Shown: one piece after another, positions 43,902 through 52,150 of the stretch
How positions within the stretch are numbered: position 1 is the stretch's first letter
How the letters are laid out: every line of letters starts with the position of its first letter
Source of the DNA: Nitrospirillum sp034427435
GTDB lineage: Bacteria > Pseudomonadota > Alphaproteobacteria > Azospirillales > Azospirillaceae
Reading direction: 5' to 3'
NCBI RefSeq assembly: GCF_034427435.1
Contig: NZ_JAXQNP010000002.1
Coordinates: forward strand, 1,550,001 to 1,614,000
Length of the DNA: 64,000 bases
Translations under genes and position numbers: made by a program
Notes under the pieces: generated by a model
Seen by the model: the letters and a program-made list of their open reading frames with translations, nothing else
Database searches by the model: none
What the model was told of the DNA's origin: nothing

Positions 43902-46157
43902 TTATTCCGGCGCGGCGGTCTTGCCGCTGATGAGGTCCACCCACTCCTGCTCCGTCAGGATGGTCAGGCCCAGCTCCCGCGCCTTGGTGGCTTTGGAGCC
44001 GGCGTCGGCGCCGACGACGACATAATCGGTCTTGGCGCTGACGGACCCCGCGACCTTGGCGCCCAGGCTCTCCGCCTTGGCCTTGGCCTCGCTGCGGCCC
44101 ATGGTCTCCAGCGTGCCGGTGAAGACCACGGTCTTGCCCACGACGGGGGAGCCGGTGGTGGCGGGCCGCTGGTAGGTCTCCACCGTGATCTGGGCCAGCA
44201 GGCGGTCCAGCAGGGCGCGGTTATGCTCTTCGCGGAAGAAGGCCATCATGTCGTCGGCCACGCCCACGCCGATCTGCTCGATGGCGCACAGCTCGGCATA
44301 GGCCTCGCCCACCAGTTCCGGCTTGCGCTCGGTGGGCTGGGCCGCCCGTTCCTCCGCCGCCTTGATCATGGCGTCGCGCCAGTGATCCACGGTCAGGTAG
44401 TGGCGGGCCAGCAGCTTGGCCGTGGCCTCGCCCACCTGGCGGATGCCCAGGGCATAAATCAGGCGGTCCAGGCCGATGGTGCGGCGGGCCTCGATGGCGG
44501 CGAACAGCTTTTCCACCGATTTCTTGCCGAAGCCGGTCATGGTGACGATGCGGTCCAGCCGCTCGTTCTCCCGCGCCTCCAGGGTGAAGATGTCGGCGGG
44601 TTCGCGGATGCGGCCCTGGCTGTGGAACAGGCGCATGCGCTCGATGCCCAGGCCCTCGATATCGAAGGCCAGGCGGCTGGTGAAATGGATCAGCCGTTCC
44701 ACCGCCTGCGCCGGGCAGATCAGGCCGCCGGTGCAGCGCCGCACCACGCCGTCGGGTTCGGACGTCGTCTCTTCCCCGGTAGGCGCGTCCGTCGCCTCCG
44801 CGATGCCGTCATCCGGCGTGCCGCTTTCCACCGCCACCACTTCCGCGGCCGCGTCCGCCTTCTCAGCGGTGGAGCGGACGGCCAGGCTGCCGCAGGCGGG
44901 GCAGTGGGTGGGAAACTCGAAGGGATGGCTGTTGGCGGGACGCAGGCTGGGAACGGCGGCCACGATCTGCGGGATGACGTCACCAGCGCGCTGGACGATG
45001 ACCGTGTCGCCCACCCGCACGTCCTTGCGGCGGATCTCATCCTCATTGTGCAGGGTGGCGCGGGAGACGACGACGCCACCCACGGTGATGGGCTCCAGCT
45101 CCGCCACCGGGGTCAGGGCGCCGGTGCGGCCCACTTGGATGCTGATGGCCTTGAGGATGGTCTGCGCCTGTTCCGCCGGATATTTGTGCGCCGTGGCCCA
45201 GCGCGGCGTGCGGGTGCGGAAGCCCAGGCGCTCCTGCAAATCCAGGCGGTCCACCTTGTAGACCACGCCGTCGATGTCGAAGGGCAGGGTGGCCCGCTGC
45301 CCGCCAATCCAGCGGTAATAGTCCAGCAGCTCGTCGGCCGTGCGGCACAGGCGCGAGGGTTCGCTGATGGTGAAACCCAGCTCGGCCAGGCGCTGGCGGC
45401 TTTCCGCCTGGGTGGCGCCCAGCGGCTCCGACAGCTCGCCCCAGGTGTAGGCGAAGAAGCGCAGGGGGCGTCCGGCGGTGATGCTGGCGTCCAACTGGCG
45501 CAAGGACCCGGCGGCGGCGTTGCGTGGATTGGCGAAAACCTTTTCGCCCTTCTCGGCCTGGGCCTTGTTCAGGGCCAGGAAGTCCTCGCGCCGCATATAG
45601 ACCTCGCCGCGCACTTCCAGCACCGCCGGCGCCTTGCCGCGCAGGGTGTTGGGGATGTCGTCGATGGTGCGCACGTTGGCGGTGACGTCCTCGCCCTCCG
45701 CCCCGTCGCCGCGCGTGGCGGCCTGCACCAATTGCCCGTCCTCATAGCGGATGGACAGGGAGAGGCCGTCGATCTTGGGTTCCGCCACGAAGTCCAGCGG
45801 GGCCCCGTCATCCAGCACCAGGAAGCGGCGGATGCTGGCGACGAAGTCGGTGACGTCCTCATCCTCGAAGGCGTTGCCCAGCGACAGCATGGGCACCTTG
45901 TGCTTCACCTTGCCGAATCCGGCGGCGGGGGCGGCCCCCACCGTGGCCGTTGGGCTGTGGGCGCCGGCCAGCGCCGGGAAGTGCTTCTCCAGGGCCGCCA
46001 GGCGCTTTTCCAGCGCGTCGTACGCGGCGTCGGAAATCTCCGGCGCGTCCTTTTGGTAATAGAGGGCGCGGTGGTGCGTGATCTCCGCCACCAGGCGGGA
46101 ATGTTCCGCCTGGGCATCCTCAAGGGTCAGGGCGTCGATGGCTTGCGTGGCGGCCAT
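43902..46157 (-). CDS. ligA: NAD-dependent DNA ligase
   Basis: The protein has 751 residues, longer than typical LigA (about 670). The adenylated Lys is in AEPKIDGLSLS (about residue 122). The OB fold, zinc finger, HhH and C-terminal BRCT domains follow. The zinc finger is split: CPACG is followed by about 45 extra acidic residues (EKADAAAEVVAVESG and beyond) before CTGGLICPAQ. LigA joins Okazaki fragments. It lies 55 bp after recN on the same strand. Confidence 0.95.
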   Translation of the reverse strand: MAATQAIDALTLEDAQAEHSRLVAEITHHRALYYQKDAPEISDAAYDALEKRLAALEKHFPALAGAHSPTATVGAAPAAGFGKVKHKVPMLSLGNAFEDEDVTDFVASIRRFLVLDDGAPLDFVAEPKIDGLSLSIRYEDGQLVQAATRGDGAEGEDVTANVRTIDDIPNTLRGKAPAVLEVRGEVYMRREDFLALNKAQAEKGEKVFANPRNAAAGSLRQLDASITAGRPLRFFAYTWGELSEPLGATQAESRQRLAELGFTISEPSRLCRTADELLDYYRWIGGQRATLPFDIDGVVYKVDRLDLQERLGFRTRTPRWATAHKYPAEQAQTILKAISIQVGRTGALTPVAELEPITVGGVVVSRATLHNEDEIRRKDVRVGDTVIVQRAGDVIPQIVAAVPSLRPANSHPFEFPTHCPACGSLAVRSTAEKADAAAEVVAVESGTPDDGIAEATDAPTGEETTSEPDGVVRRCTGGLICPAQAVERLIHFTSRLAFDIEGLGIERMRLFHSQGRIREPADIFTLEARENERLDRIVTMTGFGKKSVEKLFAAIEARRTIGLDRLIYALGIRQVGEATAKLLARHYLTVDHWRDAMIKAAEERAAQPTERKPELVGEAYAELCAIEQIGVGVADDMMAFFREEHNRALLDRLLAQITVETYQRPATTGSPVVGKTVVFTGTLETMGRSEAKAKAESLGAKVAGSVSAKTDYVVVGADAGSKATKARELGLTILTEQEWVDLISGKTAAPE

Positions 46158-46212
46158 GGCATGTACTCAGGTGAAGGCGAGGGGGCGAAAAGCGGTTGAG
46201 AAGGCGCCGGGC

Positions 46213-47901
46213 TCAGCCGGCGGCCATCAGTTCGGACGCGGCGGCGCGGGCGGCGGCGGTGATCTCGGCACCCGACAGCATGCGGGCGATTTCCTCCCGC
46301 CGCTCCTCGGGCGATAGCATGACCACGTCGGTGGTGGTCTTGCCGGCGGCCACGCGCTTGCGCACGTTCAGGTGCTGCTGGCCGCGCGCCGCGACCTGCG
46401 GGCTGTGCGTCACCACCAGCACCTGGACACCGGCGCCCAGGCGGGCCAGGCGTTCGCCCACGGCGTTGGCCACGGCGCCACCGATCCCGGTGTCGACCTC
46501 GTCGAACACCAGGGTGGGCACGGTGCCGACCTGGGCCAGGATGACCTTCAGCGCCAGCATGAAGCGGGCGAGTTCGCCGCCCGACGCGATCTTGGCCAGC
46601 GGGCCCGGCGGGGCGCCTGGGTTGGTGGCGACGGTGAAGGCCACGCGGTCGGCGCCGCCAGGCCCCCAGTCCGCCTCGGCCACCGCCTCCACGGCGGTGA
46701 CGAAGCGGGCCCGGTCCAGCTTCAGCGGCGCCAGCTCGGCCATCACCGCCTTGTCCAGCTTGCCGGCGGCCCGGCGCCGTTCCTCCGTCAGGGTGGCGGC
46801 GGCGGCGGCATAGGACTGCTTGGCCTCGGCGGCGTCCTTGGCCAGGCGGGTCAGCAGGTCGCCCTGGTCCTCGATCAGCGACAGCCGCCGGGCGAAGTCG
46901 GCGCGCAAGGTGGCCAGGCCGGCCACGGCGATGCCGTGCTTGCGCGCGCAGGCGCGCAGGGCGAACAGCCGTTCCTCCAGCTTTTCCAGGCTGGCGCCGT
47001 CATGCTCCATGTCGCCGGCCATGACCTGAAGGGTGCGCGCGGCCTCCCCGATCTCGGCGGCGGCCTGGTCCAGGACGGCGATCAGCGGGTCCAACTGGCC
47101 GGCGGCCTTGTCGGCCACGCGGGTCAGGTGGCGCAGGGCGTTGGCGAGGGCGCGTTCCGCCCCGCGTTCGCCGGAGATTTCGCCGGCCGCCCCCGTCAAC
47201 GCCTCCACCAGCTTTTCCCGGTGCATCATGACGGCGCGCTTTTCCGCCAGCGCCTCTTCCTCATTGTCTTTGGGGTCCAGCGCGTCCAGCTCGGCCAGCG
47301 CGTGGCGGACGTAGTCCTCCTCCTCGCGTGCCCGGGCGGCCTCGCGGTCGGCGTCGGCCCGCGCCGTTTCCGCCGCCTGCCAGGCGCGGTAAAGGGCGGT
47401 CAGGGCGGCGCGCTTGGGCGCCAGCCCGGCGTAGTCGTCCAGCAGGTCGCGGTGGGTCAGCGGGTTCAGCAGGCCATGGGTGTCGAATTGGCCGTGCACC
47501 TCCACCAGCGTCTCGCCGATCCGGCGCAGCAGCGCCACGCCCACCGGCTGGTCATTGATGAAGGCGCGAGAGCGGCCATCGGCGGTGACGGTGCGGCGCA
47601 GGACCAGCGTGGTGTCGGCGTCCAGATCCTGCTCACGCAACAGGGCCAGGGCGGGGTGGCCGTCGCCGCCCTTGGCGCCGGCGAAGGCGCCTAGGTCGAA
47701 TTCCGCCACCACCGTCGCCTGGTCGGCGCCGTGGCGCACCAGGCCGCTGTCGCCCCGGCCGCCCAGCGCCAGGCCCAGCGCGTCCAGCAGGATGGACTTG
47801 CCGGCGCCGGTCTCGCCGGTCAGCACGCACAAGCCTTGGCCGAACGACAGGTTAAGCCGTTCGATCAGGACCACGTCACGGATCGAGAGGGACGCCAGCA
47901 T
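46213..47901 (-). CDS. recN: DNA repair protein RecN
   Basis: The protein has 562 residues from ATG 47901. Walker A is GETGAGKS (29-36), a long coiled coil fills the middle, and the SMC-like signature SGGELARFMLALK with Walker B LVFDEVDTGIGG lies near the C-terminus. It is an SMC-like ATPase that acts in double-strand-break repair. In many alphaproteobacteria the order lpxC-bamD-recN-ligA is conserved, as here except for the island between lpxC and bamD. Confidence 0.96.
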   Translation of the reverse strand: MLASLSIRDVVLIERLNLSFGQGLCVLTGETGAGKSILLDALGLALGGRGDSGLVRHGADQATVVAEFDLGAFAGAKGGDGHPALALLREQDLDADTTLVLRRTVTADGRSRAFINDQPVGVALLRRIGETLVEVHGQFDTHGLLNPLTHRDLLDDYAGLAPKRAALTALYRAWQAAETARADADREAARAREEEDYVRHALAELDALDPKDNEEEALAEKRAVMMHREKLVEALTGAAGEISGERGAERALANALRHLTRVADKAAGQLDPLIAVLDQAAAEIGEAARTLQVMAGDMEHDGASLEKLEERLFALRACARKHGIAVAGLATLRADFARRLSLIEDQGDLLTRLAKDAAEAKQSYAAAAATLTEERRRAAGKLDKAVMAELAPLKLDRARFVTAVEAVAEADWGPGGADRVAFTVATNPGAPPGPLAKIASGGELARFMLALKVILAQVGTVPTLVFDEVDTGIGGAVANAVGERLARLGAGVQVLVVTHSPQVAARGQQHLNVRKRVAAGKTTTDVVMLSPEERREEIARMLSGAEITAAARAAASELMAAG

Positions 47902-48014
47902 GGCACTCACCCGGTTTTGCGAGCCTTGGGACGATACTCCCCAGACGACAAGGGCCCCGGGCCGGTCCGCGACCGATCCGGAGCCCCGCTGTCGGGATAT
48001 GATTTTTCTAGGGC

Positions 48015-49073
48015 TTAATCGCCGAAAAGCCAACCCAAGAAGCCACGGTCCTTGCCTTCCTGGCGGGGCTTGTCGGCTTTCTCGTCCGCCGGCTTCTGGT
48101 CGGCGGGCTTTGCCGCGTCCGCCGTTGGGGCCGCCTGACCAGCCGGTGCCGGGCCGGCCGCCGGAGCCGCCCCCACCGCGGCGTCGCCCGTCGGGGCAGC
48201 ACCCGTTGGGCCAGCACCCATTGGGGCAGCGGCATTGGCCGGGGCCTTGGCGGACAGGTTGACCGGGATGACCCGCGGCTTGGGCAGGTCCTTCATCAGG
48301 TCGTAGGTGTTCTGGTACCAGTCGCTGCCCGGGTAGTTGTAGCCCAGCACGGCGGCGGCCTTGCGCGCCTCATCCAGCATGCCCAGGGACAGGTAGACCT
48401 CCACCAGGCGGTGCAGGGCCTCCGGCACATGGCTGGTGCTCTGGTACTGGTCCACCACCTGGCGGAAGCGCTTCATGGCGGCCAGGTTCAGGCCCACGCT
48501 CTGGTAATAGCGGCCGATGTCCATTTCCTTGCCCGCCAGGTGGTCGCGGGTCAGGTCGATCTTCAGCTTGGCGTCGCGGGCGTAGGGGCTGTTGGGGAAG
48601 CGGCGGATCACCTCTTCCAGGGCCTTCAGCGACTGCACGGTCGGGGTCTGGTCGCGCCGCACGTCGGAGATCTGCTCATAATAGCAGAGGCCCTTCAGGT
48701 AATAGGCGTAGGCGACGTTGGGGTTGCCGGGGTGCAGGCTGATGAAGCGGTCTAGCGAGCCGATGGCCTCTTCATACTTGTTGGCCTGGTAATAGGCGTA
48801 GGCGGCCATCAGCTCGGCGCGCATGGCCCAGGTGGAGTAGGGATGCTGCTGCTCCACGGCGCCGAACAGCAGGGCCGCCTTCTGGTATTCGCCCCGGTCG
48901 ATGGCGTTGCCGGCTTCGGAATAGATTTGCTCCACCGGGCGCTCGATATAGGGCGCCTCCTTCTCATCGCTGGAGCAGGCCGCGACCGCGAGCAGCGCCA
49001 CGGGGGCGGCGAGCGGGACCAGGCGGCGGAGGCGACGGGGCGACAAGGCAATGCGAGGGAAGGACAAGGGCAT
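48015..49073 (-). CDS. bamD: Outer-membrane assembly lipoprotein BamD
   Basis: The protein has 352 residues. The lipoprotein signal ends in LLAVAAC (Cys33). Five TPR-like units (about 45-260) match BamD, with YQANKYEEAIGSLDRFISLHPGNP and the GLCYYEQISDVRRDQ block. The last 75 residues (from about 275) are an Ala/Pro/Gly-rich, then Lys/Asp-rich extension ending in GWLFGD, longer than in E. coli BamD. It is an essential part of the Bam complex. Confidence 0.95.
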   Translation of the reverse strand: MPLSFPRIALSPRRLRRLVPLAAPVALLAVAACSSDEKEAPYIERPVEQIYSEAGNAIDRGEYQKAALLFGAVEQQHPYSTWAMRAELMAAYAYYQANKYEEAIGSLDRFISLHPGNPNVAYAYYLKGLCYYEQISDVRRDQTPTVQSLKALEEVIRRFPNSPYARDAKLKIDLTRDHLAGKEMDIGRYYQSVGLNLAAMKRFRQVVDQYQSTSHVPEALHRLVEVYLSLGMLDEARKAAAVLGYNYPGSDWYQNTYDLMKDLPKPRVIPVNLSAKAPANAAAPMGAGPTGAAPTGDAAVGAAPAAGPAPAGQAAPTADAAKPADQKPADEKADKPRQEGKDRGFLGWLFGD

Positions 49074-49367
49074 CTTCTCGGAGCGGAATAGGCGGCGGGA
49101 TGCGCGACGGCGTGTTATAGCACGGTCATCCCGTCCATCGCCAAGCGGCACATTGTCGGGCGAACAGCGAATTTTTTCAAAAAACCCACCCGCTCGGCAG
49201 ACGGGTACGCCGTTCCCCCACCCTACACGGGCGTATAGGATCGGTCCTGGCGGGGCATTTTCGCATCGACAGGCGCGTTCGTTCGCGTTGGATGTGCGAT
49301 ACGTCAATCTCCACTTTACTATTTGGGCCCTATCGTAAGACGCCTCCCAGGACAGTCTCCCATCGCC
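49074..49367. other. Divergent promoter region, left end of the island
   Basis: About 290 bp between bamD (leftward) and the 306-aa protein (rightward). It contains a T6-C-A6 inverted repeat (about 49172-49184) and rises in AT content toward 49330. Both promoters should be here; I cannot place them. Confidence 0.5.
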
Positions 49368-50288
49368 ATGTTCGACAAGTCGGCCAAGCCCAACGTCACG
49401 GAATTCCGCTTCGCGCACCCGGCGTTGTGCCTGCCCAATTCCTTTTTCACGCTCAGCCACGGTGAGCCGGTGCTGCAGGTCGACCTGGGCGACGCCCGGG
49501 GCGCCATACCCTTGCGCCAGGTGTCGCAGATGTTCTCCATCGCACCCGACAGTGGCGATGGCCAATTGCTGGGCATGATCGCGCAAAGCCTGAAGTTCGT
49601 GCGCATCATCCACAACGGCGACCGCATCCCGTCCGAAATCCTGGACGGCACCGCCAGTTGGTCCATCGAATCCCGCCACCGCGACATGGCTTTCCTCAAG
49701 ATCGGCGGGTCCTTGCTGAAAGCCATCGCCGGTCATCGCGCCGACAGCGCCGCCCTGGATGAGAGCGAGGAAGCCAAGCGCCGGATGCGGGAGCAGGCGG
49801 CGGAAATCGCCGCGCTGGTCGGCCTGGCGGTGGAGCGCAAGCAGGAGGTGGTGGACAGGGTGGAGGTGCTGGCCAATGAGCTGGCCTTCCTGGAAGCGCT
49901 GCGCGAGTACTTCAAGCCGGTGTTCGACATCGGCCGCAAGCTGCGCGAGATGCAGAAGCTGGCGCGTGGCGACCGGGAACTGGACCACCAGCTGCGGCGC
50001 ATCCAATCCCTGCTGAAGGTGCCGGTGGACAAATACCGCGGTTGGTTCGACGAGGTGGAGGCAGGCACGGGTGAGGCCGTCGCCGCGCTGAAGCAGTTCG
50101 AGGGCACGGTCGCCATGCTGCGCCGTCACCGCGACAACCTGCACTTCGAAACCCTGGCCTGGGAGGACATTCCCCAGCGCTGGAAGTCCGTGGACCCCGC
50201 CAAGGATGAGGCGATGCTGGAGATCGGCCGCCTCTATCGTTTCCTGGCGTCCCGTTATCTCGATACCAAGGTTTGGTTCGGCGCCTGA
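49368..50288 (+). CDS. Cytoplasmic protein of unknown function next to the mini-gene array
   Basis: I do not recognise the family. The protein has 306 residues from ATG 49368 (an upstream start at 49323 would add 15). The first 110 residues look like a beta-rich domain (FRFAHPALCLPNSFFTLSHGEP). The rest is mostly helical with heptad-like stretches (about 125-165, 180-225). No membrane helix. It reads toward the mini-gene units and ends only about 30 bp before the first enhancer-like palindrome, but its own expression signals differ. It could be unrelated to them. Confidence 0.72.
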   Translation: MFDKSAKPNVTEFRFAHPALCLPNSFFTLSHGEPVLQVDLGDARGAIPLRQVSQMFSIAPDSGDGQLLGMIAQSLKFVRIIHNGDRIPSEILDGTASWSIESRHRDMAFLKIGGSLLKAIAGHRADSAALDESEEAKRRMREQAAEIAALVGLAVERKQEVVDRVEVLANELAFLEALREYFKPVFDIGRKLREMQKLARGDRELDHQLRRIQSLLKVPVDKYRGWFDEVEAGTGEAVAALKQFEGTVAMLRRHRDNLHFETLAWEDIPQRWKSVDPAKDEAMLEIGRLYRFLASRYLDTKVWFGA

Positions 50289-50314
50289 GTGGCGTCGATG
50301 TCCAGTGGTGTCGA

Positions 50315-50330
50315 TGTCCAGCGGCGGACG
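50315..50330. promoter_or_regulatory. Weaker enhancer-like palindrome, unit 1
   Basis: TGTCCAGCGGCGGACG is an imperfect copy of the 50338 palindrome, 23 bp upstream of it centre to centre. A second, weaker site at the same distance occurs before units 2 and 3 as well (51182, 51920). Confidence 0.45.
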
Positions 50331-50337
50331 ATGAAGC

Positions 50338-50353
50338 TGTCCGTTTGCGGACA
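50338..50353. promoter_or_regulatory. Enhancer-like palindrome (bEBP site), unit 1
   Basis: TGTCCGTTTGCGGACA has six-base arms and a four-base spacer. It ends 134 bp before the -24 element of the unit 1 promoter, a normal enhancer distance for sigma-54 activators. It also satisfies TGT-N10-ACA, the NifA rule, including T at the central position. The activator itself is not encoded in this window. Confidence 0.65.
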
Positions 50354-50487
50354 GTGGGCAATTCCGGACGCTGGAATGGTGGCCATATTCACCAAATGTG
50401 GCGAATGCGGCCATTTAGTGGCGCCGTGTGGTCAATGATCCATAAACCTTAAGCCGTGAACGACGGAAATCCGCCGGTTTTGGCGGT

Positions 50488-50503
50488 TGGCACACCCCTT
50501 GCT
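50488..50503 (+). promoter_or_regulatory. Sigma-54 promoter, unit 1
   Basis: TGGCACA-N4-TTGCT matches the -24/-12 consensus TGGCACG-N4-TTGCW except for one base. It lies 43 bp before the start codon of the first mini-gene. Confidence 0.82.
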
Positions 50504-50546
50504 GATATGGGGTCATCCTCACCAACCGCCTCCGATGGAGAAAAAG

Positions 50547-50684
50547 ATGTCGTCCTTCACCGCCGCGCCCCGCACCGCTTCCTTCCGCTTTTTCAAGTAC
50601 TTGCCCAGCACCGACCTCGTCGAGGCCGTCGCCATGCTGGCCGTGGCGCTGGTGATCAGCGTCAGCGTTAACACGATGCTTTGA
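50547..50684 (+). CDS. Mini-protein A1 (45 aa, single hydrophobic C-terminal segment)
   Basis: The product has 45 residues: a basic, aromatic N-terminus (RTASFRFFKYLP) and a hydrophobic segment from about residue 24 to the very end (VNTML). SD GGAG lies six bases before ATG 50547. It shares its C-terminal pattern (VE-x3-M-[LM]-x-[VI]-A, ending N-[AT]-ML) with six more genes downstream. First gene of a sigma-54-type unit. Family not recognised; a membrane-inserted mini-protein is the simplest reading. Confidence 0.82.
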   Translation: MSSFTAAPRTASFRFFKYLPSTDLVEAVAMLAVALVISVSVNTML

Positions 50685-50716
50685 TCCAGACCGCTAGACC
50701 AAAGGGAAACGCCATC

Positions 50717-50848
50717 ATGACCACCGTCACCGCCCCCCGCCGCGCCGCCGCCCCCAGCCTGATGAGCCGCCTGACCGGCCTGGTCGAAACCGCCGGCATG
50801 CTGGGCGTCGCCGCCGTCATCGCGCTGTGCATCAACGCCATGCTGTGA
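50717..50848 (+). CDS. Mini-protein B1 (43 aa)
   Basis: The product has 43 residues: a Thr/Ala/Arg-rich N-terminus (MTTVTAPRRAAAPS), then SRLTGLVETAGMLGVAA and a hydrophobic end in CINAML. SD AAGGGA lies upstream. It follows A1 by 32 bp in the same unit. The B type differs from A by the LxxRLxxLVE opening and a Cys in the C-terminal segment, but the C-terminal core aligns with A. Confidence 0.82.
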   Translation: MTTVTAPRRAAAPSLMSRLTGLVETAGMLGVAAVIALCINAML

Positions 50849-50917
50849 GCCTGAGACCGACCACCGCTCAACCGCCGCCCGACCAGCGGCCAGCCAGAAG
50901 AGAAGGGGATAGCCATT

Positions 50918-51058
50918 ATGACCACCATCACGACCAGCCATACCGCCAGCCGCACCGCCACCCCCAGCCTGATGAGCCGCCTGACCGGCCTGGTCGAAGT
51001 CGCCGGCATGTTGGGTGTCGCCGCCATCATCGCGTTGTGCATCAACGCCATGCTGTGA
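50918..51058 (+). CDS. Mini-protein B1' (46 aa)
   Basis: The product has 46 residues, a second B-type copy 69 bp after B1 with the same core (SRLTGLVEVAGMLGVAA, end CINAML) and a more Thr-rich N-terminus. SD AAGGGG nine bases upstream. Unit 1 therefore has one A and two B genes; units 2 and 3 have one of each. Confidence 0.82.
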   Translation: MTTITTSHTASRTATPSLMSRLTGLVEVAGMLGVAAIIALCINAML

Positions 51059-51125
51059 CGCCGCTGACTATTCCGCGCGCCCTGCCGTGATTGGGGCGCG
51101 CCGGCCGGGTTTCCGGTGCAAACGA

Positions 51126-51167
51126 AAAGGCCTTCTTCCCAGACGGGGAAGAGGGCCTTTCGCTTTT
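51126..51167 (+). terminator. Terminator of unit 1
   Basis: A stem of about 15 bases (AAAGGCCTTCTTCCC pairing with GGGAAGAGGGCCTTT, one wobble) with a five-base loop and CGCTTTT after it. A GC-rich inverted repeat (about 51074-51101) lies just before it. The same hairpin pair follows the other two units. Confidence 0.88.
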
Positions 51168-51181
51168 GCGCCTGGTGGCGG

Positions 51182-51197
51182 CGTCCGCTGGCGGACA
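51182..51197. promoter_or_regulatory. Weaker enhancer-like palindrome, unit 2
   Basis: CGTCCGCTGGCGGACA, with arms matching the main site except the first base; centre 24 bp upstream of the 51206 site. Confidence 0.5.
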
Positions 51198-51205
51198 GCG
51201 CCAGG

Positions 51206-51221
51206 TGTCCGTAAACGGACA
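51206..51221. promoter_or_regulatory. Enhancer-like palindrome (bEBP site), unit 2
   Basis: TGTCCGTAAACGGACA is a perfect TGTCCG/CGGACA inverted repeat, 134 bp before the -24 element of unit 2, the same spacing as in unit 1 and unit 3. Confidence 0.68.
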
Positions 51222-51355
51222 GTGTTCGGTGTCGCACAGATGGAAGTAAGGATTATCGCTACTAAATTGTTATTTTGGCAAAAATATTGCGGCGGCATTG
51301 CGATAGCGGTCTGAGGCTGAATTTAAACCCCAGGATTTCCGCCATGTCGGGCGGT

Positions 51356-51371
51356 TGGCACGGCCCTTGCT
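51356..51371 (+). promoter_or_regulatory. Sigma-54 promoter, unit 2
   Basis: TGGCACG-N4-TTGCT, a perfect match to the -24/-12 consensus, 42 bp before the start codon of A2. Confidence 0.88.
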
Positions 51372-51413
51372 CTTATAGGGACATCACCGACCAACGCACC
51401 GATGGAGATAGAA

Positions 51414-51551
51414 ATGACCGCCTTCGCCGCTTCCAGCCGCACCGCTTCCTTCCGCTTTTTCAAGGTGTTGCCCGACATCGCCGCCGTCGAGGGCGTAGCC
51501 ATGATGGCCGTGGCCCTGCTGATCGCCGCCAGCATCAACGCCATGCTGTAA
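51414..51551 (+). CDS. Mini-protein A2 (45 aa)
   Basis: The product has 45 residues: N-terminal RTASFRFFKVLP as in A1, then the hydrophobic C-terminal segment ending INAML. It differs from A3 in one residue (AVEG versus VVEG). SD GGAG before ATG 51414. First gene of unit 2. Confidence 0.85.
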   Translation: MTAFAASSRTASFRFFKVLPDIAAVEGVAMMAVALLIAASINAML

Positions 51552-51628
51552 CCGTCGCCACGCCCGCCGCTTGCTGCCAACCGACCATCGCCCGACCAGC
51601 GATCATCATTCAAAAGGGGACCAAGATC

Positions 51629-51766
51629 ATGACCACCGCCGCCATCACCGCCACCGAAACCGCCGTCACCACCAGCCTCTATGCCCGCCTGTCCGCCATC
51701 GTCGAGACCGCCGGCATGCTATCCATCGCCGCCGTCATGGCTCTGTGCATCAATGCCATGCTGTGA
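51629..51766 (+). CDS. Mini-protein B2 (45 aa)
   Basis: The product has 45 residues: a Thr-rich N-terminus (MTTAAITATETAVTT), then RLSAIVETAGMLSIAA and the CINAML end. SD AAGGGG upstream. It follows A2 by 77 bp. Confidence 0.85.
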   Translation: MTTAAITATETAVTTSLYARLSAIVETAGMLSIAAVMALCINAML

Positions 51767-51834
51767 CGCCACGCTGATTAAGACGCGCGCCCCGCCGCAC
51801 TGGGGCGCGCCGGCCGGGGTTTCCGGCGCAATCG

Positions 51835-51877
51835 AAAAGGCCTTCTTTCCGCGCGGGGAAGAGGGCCTTTCGCTTTT
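51835..51877 (+). terminator. Terminator of unit 2
   Basis: AAAAGGCCTTCTTTCC pairing with GGGGAAGAGGGCCTTT, followed by CGCTTTT. A second GC-rich inverted repeat lies just upstream (about 51786-51810). Confidence 0.87.
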
Positions 51878-51919
51878 GGGCCTTATGGCGGTGTCCCGCG
51901 TTCAGCGGATTTGCGGAAC

Positions 51920-51935
51920 TGTACGCGGATGGGCA
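51920..51935. promoter_or_regulatory. Weaker enhancer-like half-palindrome, unit 3
   Basis: TGTACGCGGATGGGCA keeps the TGT-N10-[AG]CA frame but little of the palindrome. Centre 23 bp upstream of the 51943 site. Confidence 0.3.
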
Positions 51936-51942
51936 AAGCCGG

Positions 51943-51958
51943 TGTTCGTAAACGGACA
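51943..51958. promoter_or_regulatory. Enhancer-like palindrome (bEBP site), unit 3
   Basis: TGTTCGTAAACGGACA differs from the unit 2 site by one base and lies 134 bp before the unit 3 -24 element. Confidence 0.65.
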
Positions 51959-52092
51959 GTGTTCGCTGCCGTACAAATAAAAATCGCCCACTCTCAGATT
52001 AAATAGCCATTACGGCCAATTTTTGGCGATGGCTCGGCGATCGGACGATAGATGCGGTGGCAAACCCCAGGATTCCCGCCGTCTTGGGCAGT

Positions 52093-52108
52093 TGGCACGG
52101 CCCTTGCT
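52093..52108 (+). promoter_or_regulatory. Sigma-54 promoter, unit 3
   Basis: TGGCACG-N4-TTGCT, a perfect consensus match, 42 bp before the start codon of A3. Confidence 0.88.
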
Positions 52109-52150
52109 CTTATAGGGACATCACCGACCAACGCACCGATGGAGATAGAA

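Larger units (their letters stand above)
51325..51766 (+). repeat. Tandem duplicate copy 1 (unit 2)
   Basis: From the AAACCCCAGGATT stretch to the end of B2 this segment is nearly identical to 52062-52518, at an offset of 737 bp. The copies differ by scattered substitutions and a 15-bp in-frame insertion in the second B gene. Confidence 0.85.

Noticed and set aside
51186..51958. Short repeated palindromes as a CRISPR array
   Set aside because: Too few copies, 16 bp only, spaced 700-850 bp apart; position relative to sigma-54 promoters explains them better.
50338..51958. Firm call of NifA binding
   Set aside because: TGT-N10-ACA fits, but the longer palindrome is shared and central T is kept only in unit 1; no nif gene in the window supports it.
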